This document shows, in pieces, positions 25,948 through 35,849 of a stretch of 35,958 bases of DNA (position 1 is the first letter of the stretch; the number at the start of each line of letters is the position of its first letter). Below the pieces are notes generated by a model. That model did no database searches and was not told the DNA's origin. It saw only the letters and a list, made by a program, of their open reading frames with translations. Source of the DNA: Paludibacteraceae bacterium (GTDB lineage: Bacteria > Bacteroidota > Bacteroidia > Bacteroidales > Paludibacteraceae); assembly GCA_024401515.1 (NCBI GenBank), contig JAKSKY010000015.1:1-35958 (forward strand). The letters run 5' to 3'. A program made the translations under genes and the position numbers.

Positions 25948-28900
25948 CTATTTCCTTATCAATGAAAAATGGCCCTTAAAGGTTCTTTTTATTTCACCGA
26001 CATAGATCACATACCAATAGTCTGTACTTGGGAGCGGAAGTCCATTGTAGGTTCCATCCCAACCTTCGAACTCATTATCTATCTCTACCAATAGTTTTCC
26101 AAAACGATCGTAGATGCTGACGGTATAGTAGTTGTAATAATTCAAATTCTCAACCACCCATAGATCATTCACACCGTCACCGTTCGGTGTCATCAACTCC
26201 GCAGGTTTGATCTGCACAGCCAAAGAGACTACCGAGTCTGATTGACAGCCCTTCGAATCCATCACCTTCACCAACATCGGTGCTGGCGAGAACTTAGTAG
26301 AATAGGTATTTTCCAACTGCCATGGCTCTGTTCGCCAAAAATACTGGTAACCTGGGGTTCCTCCGCTCACCTCCATCGTCAGCCTTTTAAATTCGTTATC
26401 GTAGTAAACCGTATCGATGCGTGGATTCGCCAGAACCGTGACATCCACCGTGAACGAATCCTCGCACACCTCGTCCGTCACGATCACCTTGTAGCTGATA
26501 TCCTCCACGCCCTTCATCCGTGGCGTACTCTCAGCATCGGAACTCAGATAGGTGGCTGGCTTCCAACTATAGTGCAACGTCTCGCAGCAGTTCGGTTTGA
26601 ACACGGCCGTTTCTCCCTCACAGATCTCGACGGACACCTGTTCCTCCAGTCCGAACTTCGCACGGGTATCTATCCTTAGCATGTGGATGGTATCATCCTT
26701 CAAGGTAGTCTCATCGGTATAGTAGCCGTCTCCTATATAGCTGTTGCCCCTCCACTCCACGTAATGGTCCGGACATGGATCCACGAACAACGTGTCGTAG
26801 GTAAAGACATGCAGACTCAAATGCAACAGACTATCGCAACCATAGATGGTCTGCATCATGAGTTCATGCGTATAGTCGCCCACATCCTTGTGAGTCAGGT
26901 TGAAGCCATGACGGGTGAAGTGTTCGTTCACCTTCACCGTATCAATTAGATAAGTGTCTTTAGTTTCGTGTACCACCAACTGCAACGTAACGATACTATC
27001 ACAGCCATGGATGCTCTTCAATTCATCCACATACGTACCAGCCACCGTATATGGTTTGCCTCCAAAGATATACTCTTCTCCGTCGCAGATTGTATCGTGT
27101 ACAGTTATATGGAACGTATCATGAACAGTCAAATACAACGTCACAATACTATCGCAACCATAAATGGTTTTTAGTTCGTCAACATAGCTACCTGCCTTTG
27201 TATAAGGTTTACCTCCGAAGATATATTCATCTCCGTTACAGATTGTATCATAGACTGAGACGTGGAAAGTATCATGAACAGTCAAATGCAACGTCACGAT
27301 ACTATCACAACCATGGATGGTCTTCAGTTCATCTACATACGTACCTGCTTCTGTATAGCTATGGATTCCAAAGCGATAAGTTTCTCCATTACAAATTGTA
27401 TCCTTTACCGTCACATGGAAGGTGTCATTCACCGTAAGATGCAATGTCACAATACTATCACAGCCATGGATCGTCTTCAACTCATCCACATAGGTACCAG
27501 CCACCGTATATGGTTTGCCTCCAAAGATATACTCTTCTCCGTCGCAGATTGTATCGTGTACAGTTATATGGAACGTATCATGAACAGTCAAATACAACGT
27601 CACAATACTATCGCAACCATAAATGGTTTTTAGTTCGTCAACATAGCTACCTGCCTTTGTATAAGGTTTACCTCCGAAGATATATTCATCTCCGTTACAG
27701 ATTGTATCATAGACTGAGACGTGGAAAGTATCATGAACAGTCAAATGCAACGTCACGATACTATCACAACCATGGATGGTCTTCAGTTCATCTACATACG
27801 TACCTGCTTCTGTATAGCTATGGATTCCAAAGCGATAAGTTTCTCCATTACAAATTGTATCCTTTACCGTCACATGGAAGGTGTCATTCACCGTAAGATG
27901 CAATGTCACAATACTATCACAGCCATGGATCGTCTTCAACTCATCCACATAGGTACCAGCCACCGTATATGGTTTGCCTCCAAAGATATACTCTTCTCCG
28001 TCGCAGATTGTATCATATACAGTTATATGGAACGTATCATGCACAGTCAAATACAACGTCACAATGCTATCGCAACCATGGATGGTCTTTAGTTCGTCAA
28101 CATAGCTACCTGCCTTTGTATAAGGTTTGCCTCCGAAGATATATTCATCTCCGTTGCAGATTGTATCATAGACTGAAACGTGGGAAGTATCATGAACAGT
28201 CAAATGCAACGTCACAATACTATCGCAACCATGAATGGTCTTTAGTTCATCTACATACGTACCTGCTTCTGTATAGCTATGGATTCCAAAGCGATAAGTT
28301 TCTCCATTACAAATTGTATCCTTTACCGTCACATGGAAGGTGTCATTCACCGTAAGATGCAATGTCACAATACTATCACAGCCATGGATCGTCTTCAACT
28401 CATCCACATAGGTACCAGCCACCGTATATGGTTTGCCTCCAAAGATATACTCTTCTCCGTCGCAGATTGTATCGTGTACAGTTATATGGAAGGTATCATG
28501 CACAGTCAAATACAACGTCACAATGCTATCACAACCATAAATGGTTTTTAGTTCGTCAACATAGCTACCTGCCTTCGTGTAAGGTTTGCCTCCGAAGATA
28601 TATTCATCTCCGTTGCAAATAGTGTCATAAACAGATACATGGAAGGTATCGTTCACCGTCAAATGCAACGTCACAATACTATCGCAACCATGAATGGTCT
28701 TCAGTTCGTCTACATATTTGCCCGACTTTTTATAAGTCTTTCCGCCAAAGATGTATTGTTCTCCGTTACAGATGGTATCATAGACTGAGACGTGGAAGGT
28801 GTCCAACACAACCAATTCCAAGGTCACTATACTGTCTCGTCCTGTGACAGACTTCAACTCATCCACGTAGGTATCCGCTTCAGTCAATTTCTTTCCTCCA

Positions 28901-30321
28901 AACAGATACTCTTCTCCCCTACAGATGGAGTCTACGATGGTCGTGTCCAACGGTCCTAAGACATTCAGTGTCAGGCGCACCAAACTATCGCAGCCAGCAG
29001 CTGTCTTGAGCGACAACTCATGCACATCGCTCGTGGTTTGGGAAGGCAGGTTGAATCCGTACTTTTTGTAGGGTTCTCCCATGCCAACAGAATCCATGAT
29101 GCCAACCTGATAGGTGGTGTCGACAGTCAGTGCCAACACTGTGGTATGTTTGCATCCGTTGCTACCCGTTGTCTCCACGCTATAGTAGTTCAGTCCGCAA
29201 GAGAGTCCGGCAGGAAGATCGAAGCCATGGCGTCCATACTCCTCCGTCTGGCAGATACGATCGCGCACAGTATCGCGGGTCAGTGGTAGGACATTCAAGG
29301 CAAGTGTCACCGTACTGTCGCATCCGAAGGCGGTGTTCAGATAGGCAGTGTCTTTGTAGACTCCCGCTGCCGTTGCCTTGATGGCGAAGCCGTTTTTATT
29401 GTAGTATTCCCCTTGGCAGACCTTGTCGGTCAGATTCGTCTTCTTATTGGGCATCACCACCAGTTGGAGGGTTGTGGTGACATCACACTCACCATTCTCA
29501 CCTTTCAGTGTCTTTTTGTAGGTTCCGCTTCTTGTCGCCGAGAAACCGAACTTCTCGTAGGTATATCCTTCACAGATGGTATCCTTGATAACGGTTGGTG
29601 TAGAGGTGTTGACAACGATGGTCTTCTCCGCCTTTGCCTGACAGCCATAGTTGTTGGTGGCAGTCACCTCGTAGGTAAAGGTTTTCTTTGCCTCCTCCAC
29701 AAGGACACGACTGGTGGAGCCGGTGTTCCACTCGTAGGAGATGGTCTCGTCAAACTCTTCGTCAGAAAAATTACGAACCTGATAAACGCCCAAACTGTTT
29801 CTAGTTGATTGAGGGGATAGAATCTCCGAGACAAACATTATCCAATGAAGACCTGCGCTATGCTCTGTACTTGATGGCATAATATAAGAATCAAATTCTA
29901 AACTTTCCAAATTCAACAACGAACTATTAGCTAATATTTTAATGACTTGCCCTGCTGCAGGAAGATACCAGCCATTTTTAAAATCGACCGCATAGGCTGC
30001 AGGATATTCATTTGCATCGCCTACAGATCTAATCAACTTAGTATTTCTATATCCAGCTGTATCACGCAGAGCATCCATAACAGTCAAACAATTTGGGACT
30101 GGCGTGTCTGTGTTTTCTCTTGCTGAATAACGAACTCTAACTCCACCTACCGGTTTGGGATCTACTACCCATCCGCTCTTTCCATCATCTCCTATATAAA
30201 AAACAACACCTGACGTGCCATCCTCAAATACAATAGTCTCACCTATATAGTGGCTCGCAAATGTAGTCAGAACACAGAAATTCAGAAGGGATAGTAACAA
30301 TATCGTTTTTAATCTTTTCAT
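25948..30321 (-). CDS. Large secreted tandem-repeat protein with type-B T9SS (gliding-associated) sorting domain
   Basis: This 1457-residue protein has a signal peptide (MKRLKTILLLSLLNFCVLTTFA). Residues ~25-200 resemble the DUF1566/Lcl-type module (FEDGTSGVVFYIGDDGKSGWVV, then NGWYLPAAGQV). Residues ~200-455 hold four or five diverged Cys-containing units. Thirteen ~51-residue units of the form DTICxGxEYxFGGKxYxxxGxYVDELKTIHGCDSIVTLxLTV follow. A distinct C-terminal region (ICEGETAVFKPNCCETLHYSW, PKD-like) leads to the terminal ~85 residues LMTPNGDGVNDLWVVENL...FKGHFSLIRK, the CHU_C / gliding-motility-associated type-B sorting domain. Each unit carries two Cys, perhaps one disulfide. It should be exported by T9SS as a long stalk or adhesin-like fibre. 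The PorP/SprF partner often found next to type-B genes is not present. The start is 2 bp after the stop of the upstream gene. Confidence 0.88.
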   Translation of the reverse strand: MKRLKTILLLSLLNFCVLTTFASHYIGETIVFEDGTSGVVFYIGDDGKSGWVVDPKPVGGVRVRYSARENTDTPVPNCLTVMDALRDTAGYRNTKLIRSVGDANEYPAAYAVDFKNGWYLPAAGQVIKILANSSLLNLESLEFDSYIMPSSTEHSAGLHWIMFVSEILSPQSTRNSLGVYQVRNFSDEEFDETISYEWNTGSTSRVLVEEAKKTFTYEVTATNNYGCQAKAEKTIVVNTSTPTVIKDTICEGYTYEKFGFSATRSGTYKKTLKGENGECDVTTTLQLVVMPNKKTNLTDKVCQGEYYNKNGFAIKATAAGVYKDTAYLNTAFGCDSTVTLALNVLPLTRDTVRDRICQTEEYGRHGFDLPAGLSCGLNYYSVETTGSNGCKHTTVLALTVDTTYQVGIMDSVGMGEPYKKYGFNLPSQTTSDVHELSLKTAAGCDSLVRLTLNVLGPLDTTIVDSICRGEEYLFGGKKLTEADTYVDELKSVTGRDSIVTLELVVLDTFHVSVYDTICNGEQYIFGGKTYKKSGKYVDELKTIHGCDSIVTLHLTVNDTFHVSVYDTICNGDEYIFGGKPYTKAGSYVDELKTIYGCDSIVTLYLTVHDTFHITVHDTICDGEEYIFGGKPYTVAGTYVDELKTIHGCDSIVTLHLTVNDTFHVTVKDTICNGETYRFGIHSYTEAGTYVDELKTIHGCDSIVTLHLTVHDTSHVSVYDTICNGDEYIFGGKPYTKAGSYVDELKTIHGCDSIVTLYLTVHDTFHITVYDTICDGEEYIFGGKPYTVAGTYVDELKTIHGCDSIVTLHLTVNDTFHVTVKDTICNGETYRFGIHSYTEAGTYVDELKTIHGCDSIVTLHLTVHDTFHVSVYDTICNGDEYIFGGKPYTKAGSYVDELKTIYGCDSIVTLYLTVHDTFHITVHDTICDGEEYIFGGKPYTVAGTYVDELKTIHGCDSIVTLHLTVNDTFHVTVKDTICNGETYRFGIHSYTEAGTYVDELKTIHGCDSIVTLHLTVHDTFHVSVYDTICNGDEYIFGGKPYTKAGSYVDELKTIYGCDSIVTLYLTVHDTFHITVHDTICDGEEYIFGGKPYTVAGTYVDELKSIHGCDSIVTLQLVVHETKDTYLIDTVKVNEHFTRHGFNLTHKDVGDYTHELMMQTIYGCDSLLHLSLHVFTYDTLFVDPCPDHYVEWRGNSYIGDGYYTDETTLKDDTIHMLRIDTRAKFGLEEQVSVEICEGETAVFKPNCCETLHYSWKPATYLSSDAESTPRMKGVEDISYKVIVTDEVCEDSFTVDVTVLANPRIDTVYYDNEFKRLTMEVSGGTPGYQYFWRTEPWQLENTYSTKFSPAPMLVKVMDSKGCQSDSVVSLAVQIKPAELMTPNGDGVNDLWVVENLNYYNYYTVSIYDRFGKLLVEIDNEFEGWDGTYNGLPLPSTDYWYVIYVGEIKRTFKGHFSLIRK
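26962..28944 (-). repeat. Coding tandem array: 153-bp units in a 459-bp higher-order A-B-C pattern
   Basis: About 13 units of 51 codons. The first two (right end) are diverged. The next eleven follow the order A-B-C-A-B-C-A-B-C-A-B. A has NGDEYIFGGKPYTKAGSYV, B has DGEEYIFGGKPYTVAGTYV and C has NGETYRFGIHSYTEAGTYV. At DNA level 27035-27555 and 27494-28014 read as identical (521 bp, offset 459), so the trimer, not the monomer, was the recent unit of duplication. Confidence 0.92.
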
Positions 30322-30323
30322 TG

Positions 30324-32666
30324 TTAGAATTTTTTCAAGAGACGCATAAGAAAAACATAAGGGAATGGGAATTCATGTTCAAAAATCTCATTATTAAACG
30401 CGGCAAACCATGTCAAACATGTAACTACTGAATTGCGCGTAAAATATTCAGAACTAGTCAGATACCTAGCTTCTAAATCAATATTACTTCCGCCTACTAT
30501 CGCCATAGATTCTTCTATATCCGTAATAGTGGAATACAACAAATACATTTCCCCATAAGAGGGAATATACCATTCAGAATCATAATCGAAGTCTTTTAAG
30601 AAAAAAGCGTATCGCCGCCTCGTTTCTTTTAGAATTAGCGTATTCTCTTTACCATTCAGCTGCAGGTCTAACCAATTTATCTCATTCTCATTCGTCAGTA
30701 CCCCTAAATAAAAATCGTTAGTATAACGAATGTCTATATTTGAATTTAGGTTTTTTGAATAAACAAATTCTTTATCAGACAAACTCGCCACTGTCCCATG
30801 TTCACCCGTCTCATCCAGGAAAACCACTACACCATCCGCTGTTTTGCCACTTGCAGAGAAATCAGCCGGATGCAAAATCGTTCCGTCGGTACAATGGATA
30901 TCTCCTATTCGGATATGGTCGGGCTCTTCCTTTTGTTCATAATCCAGACCTCCCTTGGCTGTCAGTTTTATTTCCTTGCCTTCACAAAGAACAGAGTCGC
31001 CATCCAAGGCTATGCGTACCTTCACCTCGGGTGCCACTACAAGACTCAACACCACCAAACTATCACAACCGTTGACAGTCTGCAAGTTTTTATTTCGAAC
31101 TATCTTTCCCTCCTCGCTAAGCGTTCCCAAATTAAAACCATACTTCGAGTATTTTGTGCCTATACAAACCGTATCGAAATAAACCTTTTTGTAATTCTCG
31201 TGTACATTTAACTTGACACTTTGCGTTTTGGAGTTACATCCATTACCCGCAGTCAACGAAATTGTTTTTGAACCACTATCCTCGAAATCGAGACTCAATG
31301 TAGACGAATATGAAACATGTTCAACACCACCTTCCTTCCACTTCCACTGATAAGTAGAAAGATCCTCACCACCCTTAGCAATGAACACAGCAGGCTCTCC
31401 TTCACAAACATTCAAAGGTCCCTCTATCGTAGGAAAAACGGGTGGTTGACTCACAGTCAGACGTAACGTATAATATTGAGGATAACTCTCTCTACATGTT
31501 GTACACGGCAACGTGTCATAATAAGTTCCGACTGCAGGTTTAATGTATCTAAAACCATACTCTTCATAACTTTCACCTTCACAAATACCTTTTGAAATTT
31601 GAATATACGGTTTTTTACTATCCAACTTAATTCGTATCTTCTTCCCCACCTTAAAGGCACAAGTGGCAGGGTCGTAATAATTCATGATTACCTCCCTAGC
31701 TGCATCCGTAGGCAAAACAATTCCATCCACTTCATAAGAATCACCTGTCGTCACTGTCACCTCGTAATCTTCTGCTTTGATATTAGAAAGGGAGGTTATC
31801 ACTCCAACCAGCACGAACTCAGAGCCAGTAGCAGAACGGACAATACACGAAACAGAACTGTTCGTGGTATTCTTTGGAACTGTAGTGCTACGCTCCGTGG
31901 AACCGTTGCTCCACTTGTAAGAAGCAAAACCTTCTGGAGCGGAGAATGTCACTTTATCACTCTGACACCTTTCCACATAGAGTGTTTTCTCTATGCATTC
32001 TGCCGTAAAATAGGCGTATGCGAAATGCTCAAAAGCACCACAGTCGTAGGTGGAAATGCGTATTTGGACTTCTTGCCCCACTTTGGAAGATAAATCCACT
32101 CCCATGCTCGACCAATCACACCAAATAATACTGCTTCCCAGCTTTCCCTTTTGAGCAGATGTGTGAAAACCAGCGGCATTGGCGCTGGCATAGACGTCGT
32201 AACTAGAATTGTCATTGATCAATCTGCCACTCACATCCAACACCTGAAGGTTGAAGCGTGGCTGTTCGTCCTTGGCGTGACCCGGATTCTCCATCACCAC
32301 CGCATAGCGTAACTTCAAAATAGGATTATCCGCATCCACCCTGAAATGGTAGACCAACACGTCTGTTTCAGCCTCAGCCAAATCATTGCCCAAGCGAACC
32401 ACACTCGTAGCCCCCTCTGGAAGCAACTTCAACTTGTTGTCTGTATAGGGATCTGTTCCTTGCGTGGAGATAACCGTGTGGCGACCCTCCACAACACCTT
32501 TGTTCTGCATCGGTTCCCAAGTGCGACCGGTATATGCCTCTACATACGAAGCACCTAAATTGGACAAGTTGGGACAACCATTATAGGCCGTATAGGCATG
32601 GGCAGAGGTAACTGCGAATAATATTGTCAACAGGACAGTCACTGTCCTCAAAAGCAACGAAAACAT
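30324..32666 (-). CDS. Large secreted protein of unknown function with Ig/PKD-like modules and no visible sorting domain
   Basis: The start MFSLLLRTVTVLLTILFAVTSAHA (32666) gives 780 residues and a clean signal peptide. The frame is open upstream to 32750, but that part contains the -7 box. An N-terminal beta-rich domain (~25-240) is followed by SYKWSNGSTERST-type Ig-like modules. Cys-containing units follow, such as GICEGESYEEYGFRY and VCIGTKYSKYGFNLGTL, related to the early units of the downstream protein. A C-terminal DUF1566-like module has ADGVVVFLDETGEHGTVASL and EWYIPSYGEMYLLYS. It ends MRLLKKF with no type-A or type-B sorting domain that I can see, so secretion beyond the periplasm is uncertain. 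The downstream gene begins 2 bp later, so the two form an operon. No catalytic motif was recognised. Confidence 0.8.
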   Translation of the reverse strand: MFSLLLRTVTVLLTILFAVTSAHAYTAYNGCPNLSNLGASYVEAYTGRTWEPMQNKGVVEGRHTVISTQGTDPYTDNKLKLLPEGATSVVRLGNDLAEAETDVLVYHFRVDADNPILKLRYAVVMENPGHAKDEQPRFNLQVLDVSGRLINDNSSYDVYASANAAGFHTSAQKGKLGSSIIWCDWSSMGVDLSSKVGQEVQIRISTYDCGAFEHFAYAYFTAECIEKTLYVERCQSDKVTFSAPEGFASYKWSNGSTERSTTVPKNTTNSSVSCIVRSATGSEFVLVGVITSLSNIKAEDYEVTVTTGDSYEVDGIVLPTDAAREVIMNYYDPATCAFKVGKKIRIKLDSKKPYIQISKGICEGESYEEYGFRYIKPAVGTYYDTLPCTTCRESYPQYYTLRLTVSQPPVFPTIEGPLNVCEGEPAVFIAKGGEDLSTYQWKWKEGGVEHVSYSSTLSLDFEDSGSKTISLTAGNGCNSKTQSVKLNVHENYKKVYFDTVCIGTKYSKYGFNLGTLSEEGKIVRNKNLQTVNGCDSLVVLSLVVAPEVKVRIALDGDSVLCEGKEIKLTAKGGLDYEQKEEPDHIRIGDIHCTDGTILHPADFSASGKTADGVVVFLDETGEHGTVASLSDKEFVYSKNLNSNIDIRYTNDFYLGVLTNENEINWLDLQLNGKENTLILKETRRRYAFFLKDFDYDSEWYIPSYGEMYLLYSTITDIEESMAIVGGSNIDLEARYLTSSEYFTRNSVVTCLTWFAAFNNEIFEHEFPFPYVFLMRLLKKF

Positions 32667-32688
32667 ACTGATTCTTATAAATTTGTTG

Positions 32689-32696
32689 CAAATATA
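32689..32696 (-). promoter_or_regulatory. Candidate -7 box for the two-gene secreted-protein operon
   Basis: The minus strand reads TATATTTG (32696-32689), an exact TAnnTTTG match 22 bp before the chosen ATG and downstream of the GH9 terminator. The nearest TTTG upstream is at 26-bp spacing, so the -33 box is unsupported. Confidence 0.55.
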
Positions 32697-32730
32697 TATG
32701 TTTTTTGACATATTTCTTGCATCAAACAAC

Positions 32731-32764
32731 AAAAAGGCGAGGATGATCACCTCACCCTCGCCTT
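32731..32764 (-). terminator. Intrinsic terminator after the GH9 gene
   Basis: A 9-bp perfect G+C-rich stem (minus-strand aaggcgagg / cctcgcctt) with a 13-nt loop runs leftward into TTTTTGTTG. It lies about 22 bp after the GH9 stop codon and before the next promoter. Confidence 0.88.
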
Positions 32765-32786
32765 CCGCAAATATTAAACTAAAAAA

Positions 32787-35741
32787 TTATTTCTTCACGA
32801 TTCTCTCCGTGTATACAGCCTCACCGTTCGTGATGCGGACCATATAAACGCCACTTGCCAAATGGCTCAAGTTAAGGCTCTTCTCGGAAGCGGAAATTTG
32901 CGCACGCTCCACAACGTTGCCCAACAAAGTGATTACCTCAACAGTCGCCTCACCGCTCACAGTAAGATCGATGGTCAAGATATCCGTCACAGGATTAGGA
33001 TAGATGCCAGCTACCACGCTGCTCTTCACCAACTCAGTCTCAGCTGAGTTACCCTTCTTCGCCTTCACAACGGCGCGGGCGCAACCTGTACCTGCGGTCA
33101 CATTCCAATCCGCTACACCCATGAATCCGGACTTGTCCTTATCCACACCCAAGAAGGTAAGAGGCTCGCCTTGATGAGGGAAAGATGAATAGTTGGACAT
33201 ACCCTCAAAATAACCGATCGCGAAGGCGTCGCAGTTGAACAACAAAGAGTAATTACCAGCCTTAGGAATCACAATTGGATCTGAGAAGGTAACCTTTACA
33301 GACTTCATACCTGAAGTTACATTAATAGATTCAGAGGTATATTTACCGGTCGCGTCACCACTCAATTCAGCAGTCACCACGTTCGTACCAGCATTATAAG
33401 GGGTTCCCGTTACGATAAGTGTCACGCCAGTGATCATACACTCCTTTTCAGCAGTAAATCTCACAGGCATTTTACCCCAGTTGACACTGGTTCCGGAAAG
33501 ATCCTTTTCGGATGGTCCGACAACGATATCCATCGCACCCGCATCTTGCACATAGAATACCTTATCCGCCGAAATCTTTGTCTTATAAGTCGATCCCGTA
33601 GCCAATGGCGTTCCGCCTTCAGCCACATCGTACCACTCGTAATCGCCAGCGCTGGTCACCTTCAAGGTAACATTTCCGTCGATATCGGAAACAGCATCCT
33701 CCGCCTCAGGCAACATAGATGTTACCTTGAACTTATACTCTTGCGTTCCACAATTCTCGGCGGAAACGGCGCAGATATACTCTCCTGGTTTAGTCACCTC
33801 ATACTTACCACTCTTGGCGTCAGCGATATCCTTACCATCCTTCGTCCACTCATACTTGGAAGCGGCTTCGTAAGTGAAGTCAGCCATATAAGTGGCAGGA
33901 TTGCACAACTCAATCTCTGAAGACATTTCAAATTCAGGCAACAATGCCACAATATTCACAGAAGCGGAAGTGGTCCAGTCACCTGCCGAGTCGATCTCGC
34001 AAGTATACTCGCCCGCCTCAGTGGCCTTATATTTGGAAGCTGAAGTGGAAGACTCCACCTTCTTGCCATCCTTGTACCATGTAAAGGTCTTCTTGCCATC
34101 GGCAGCCACCTTACTATCCAACTCGATGGATGATTTGCCACAGATGGATTGAGTCTCACCCAAATCTGGGGTAGGATGTCCGAACTTATTGGTGTTGACA
34201 GGAGCGATCACTGAGTTGACGTAACCCAAAGCACCCACCAAACCGGCTTGGTAGTCAATACCACCCTCGGAAGACTCGTAATTGCTCAACGACTCAGTAT
34301 AAGCACCAGTCTGAGCGGTAGTGAGATCGCCACCCACCAAGAATCCTAATTGAATGAACTTGTAGCTGGCGTTAGGAACAGGGATAGCGCCCATGACATT
34401 CCCGTCGTAACGGAAGAAGTTACGATGGTGAGGAATCACCGGATAATTCTTACCAAAACCGACAATCAACGAACGGTTAGAAGGGTTTTTTCCCATAACA
34501 AACTCAATCGTAGTCAAAGCATAAGGGTCAATCGCCTTCTCGCCCGTCAATTTCCAATAAAGCGCATGGGAGAAGGCCATGTTACATGGGAAACGCATGG
34601 TACCCCATCCACCACCTTTGGCATTCAACATATACCCGGAAGCAGGCTTATACATCGTGTTGGCATAAAATTCCATCACCTTTTTAGCCTTTGCGCCATA
34701 ACTACTCTCATCACCCAAAGAGGCGATCAAATAGGCAGCCAAATCTTCCGTGTTGGCGTAGCACAATGCGTAATTGTAATTATAATCTTTTTCCGCGTCC
34801 ATCCATCCACAATTCTCCTCAGCAGCCTTCAAATAGGTCTTATCTCCCGTTGCGCGATACAACTCCGCAAAGAAAGTAACCATATCGACCTTGCAATTTT
34901 TTTGCACAGTTGGATAAAACGGAGAAGTAGTGTTACCCTTTGTGGATGTGGTCACAAACTCATAAGCCACCTTCGCCTTCTCCAAACATTTGTCAGCATA
35001 TTCAGGATCAAACTTCCTGTACAAACGGGACATGGCAGCCAAGGTAGCGCCCGCGAAGGAGGCCATAGAGGTTACATTGCCGGAAGCCTTTAAGAACGAA
35101 CGAGGACCGTCGCTCTCTCCACCATTGTTTTTGGGCATGGCTGACTTCACGGTAGAGGTACACCAGACTTTATGGTCAGCGTCTCCATCTCCCTTTTGGT
35201 AATAGAAGGTTTTGCTGTCGCGAACAGCTTTCAGGATGTAGTCAGTAGCATACTTCACCTCATCCAAGATATCAGGGATACCATTGGGCGCACCCTTCTT
35301 GCCCTCCCAAGTGTAATCATCGGAATTCACATATCCATTGTAATCGAATGAATAGTAGTCGTCATAACCCTCAGGGAATTCGGAATAACCCAAAATCAAC
35401 ATATAGGCTGAATAGTAGAACGTCTGACCGAAAAGAACGAAATCTCCACAGTCAAACCAACCGCCGGTCAGATCATAAGATCCATCAGCATCCTTCAAAT
35501 AGGATTTACCCTTCACGAATTTGCTTTGATCAAATCCTTGGCCATTCTGGACGCCGTTAGGTTCATGGGTCGCCACCAACCAGTTGACACCGTTACCCAT
35601 ACGTTGCGCGCCATAGAATCTCGCAGTCATCCACAACGCCTTCTGGTAATCATCCGCCTTGAACGAATAATCAATGGAATAACCTACGCCGCTACACAAA
35701 GTGCAAAGCGCAGCCACTAAGAGTAGTCTTAACTTTACCAT
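32787..35741 (-). CDS. T9SS-secreted GH9 family endoglucanase (cellulase)
   Basis: This 984-residue protein has a signal peptide (MVKLRLLLVAALCTLCSG). The GH9 (alpha/alpha)6 catalytic domain (~24-510) has GGWFDCGD with the base Asp97 and Asp100, the substrate-binding PHHRN and the acid Glu492 in EGGIDYQAGLVGAL. There is no N-terminal Ig (CelD_N) domain. After it come two or three Ig-like modules (~530-690, with WYKDGK and EWTKDGK) and a beta-rich region (~710-890, ADWNVTAG). The final ~70 residues (IYPNPVTDILTID...YTERIVKK) are a type-A T9SS sorting domain, so the enzyme should be on the cell surface or released. It should cleave internal beta-1,4-glucan bonds in cellulose or mixed-linkage glucans. 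It has its own promoter and terminator. No SusC/SusD pair is in the window. Confidence 0.95.
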   Translation of the reverse strand: MVKLRLLLVAALCTLCSGVGYSIDYSFKADDYQKALWMTARFYGAQRMGNGVNWLVATHEPNGVQNGQGFDQSKFVKGKSYLKDADGSYDLTGGWFDCGDFVLFGQTFYYSAYMLILGYSEFPEGYDDYYSFDYNGYVNSDDYTWEGKKGAPNGIPDILDEVKYATDYILKAVRDSKTFYYQKGDGDADHKVWCTSTVKSAMPKNNGGESDGPRSFLKASGNVTSMASFAGATLAAMSRLYRKFDPEYADKCLEKAKVAYEFVTTSTKGNTTSPFYPTVQKNCKVDMVTFFAELYRATGDKTYLKAAEENCGWMDAEKDYNYNYALCYANTEDLAAYLIASLGDESSYGAKAKKVMEFYANTMYKPASGYMLNAKGGGWGTMRFPCNMAFSHALYWKLTGEKAIDPYALTTIEFVMGKNPSNRSLIVGFGKNYPVIPHHRNFFRYDGNVMGAIPVPNASYKFIQLGFLVGGDLTTAQTGAYTESLSNYESSEGGIDYQAGLVGALGYVNSVIAPVNTNKFGHPTPDLGETQSICGKSSIELDSKVAADGKKTFTWYKDGKKVESSTSASKYKATEAGEYTCEIDSAGDWTTSASVNIVALLPEFEMSSEIELCNPATYMADFTYEAASKYEWTKDGKDIADAKSGKYEVTKPGEYICAVSAENCGTQEYKFKVTSMLPEAEDAVSDIDGNVTLKVTSAGDYEWYDVAEGGTPLATGSTYKTKISADKVFYVQDAGAMDIVVGPSEKDLSGTSVNWGKMPVRFTAEKECMITGVTLIVTGTPYNAGTNVVTAELSGDATGKYTSESINVTSGMKSVKVTFSDPIVIPKAGNYSLLFNCDAFAIGYFEGMSNYSSFPHQGEPLTFLGVDKDKSGFMGVADWNVTAGTGCARAVVKAKKGNSAETELVKSSVVAGIYPNPVTDILTIDLTVSGEATVEVITLLGNVVERAQISASEKSLNLSHLASGVYMVRITNGEAVYTERIVKK

Positions 35742-35849
35742 ATTAGTCGAATTTTATAATACAATCAAACACAATATACAATATATGCTCCCACGCATCT
35801 ATTACATAAATACTAATCTCCTTCAAAGTGCGTTATACACTATAGCATG

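Noticed and set aside
26968-28622. Series of repeated plus-strand open frames opposite the type-B repeat protein
   Set aside because: They recur with the same 459-bp offset as the repeats on the other strand and have no family features, so they are antisense shadows of the array.
26962-28944. Regular short repeats resembling a CRISPR or satellite array
   Set aside because: The period (153/459 bp) is a multiple of three, the repeats lie fully inside one long open frame and the variation is at protein-module level. There are no spacers.
34350-35093. 247-codon plus-strand open frame opposite the GH9 gene
   Set aside because: It is antisense to the catalytic domain of an intact GH9 gene, and its composition is typical of a shadow frame.
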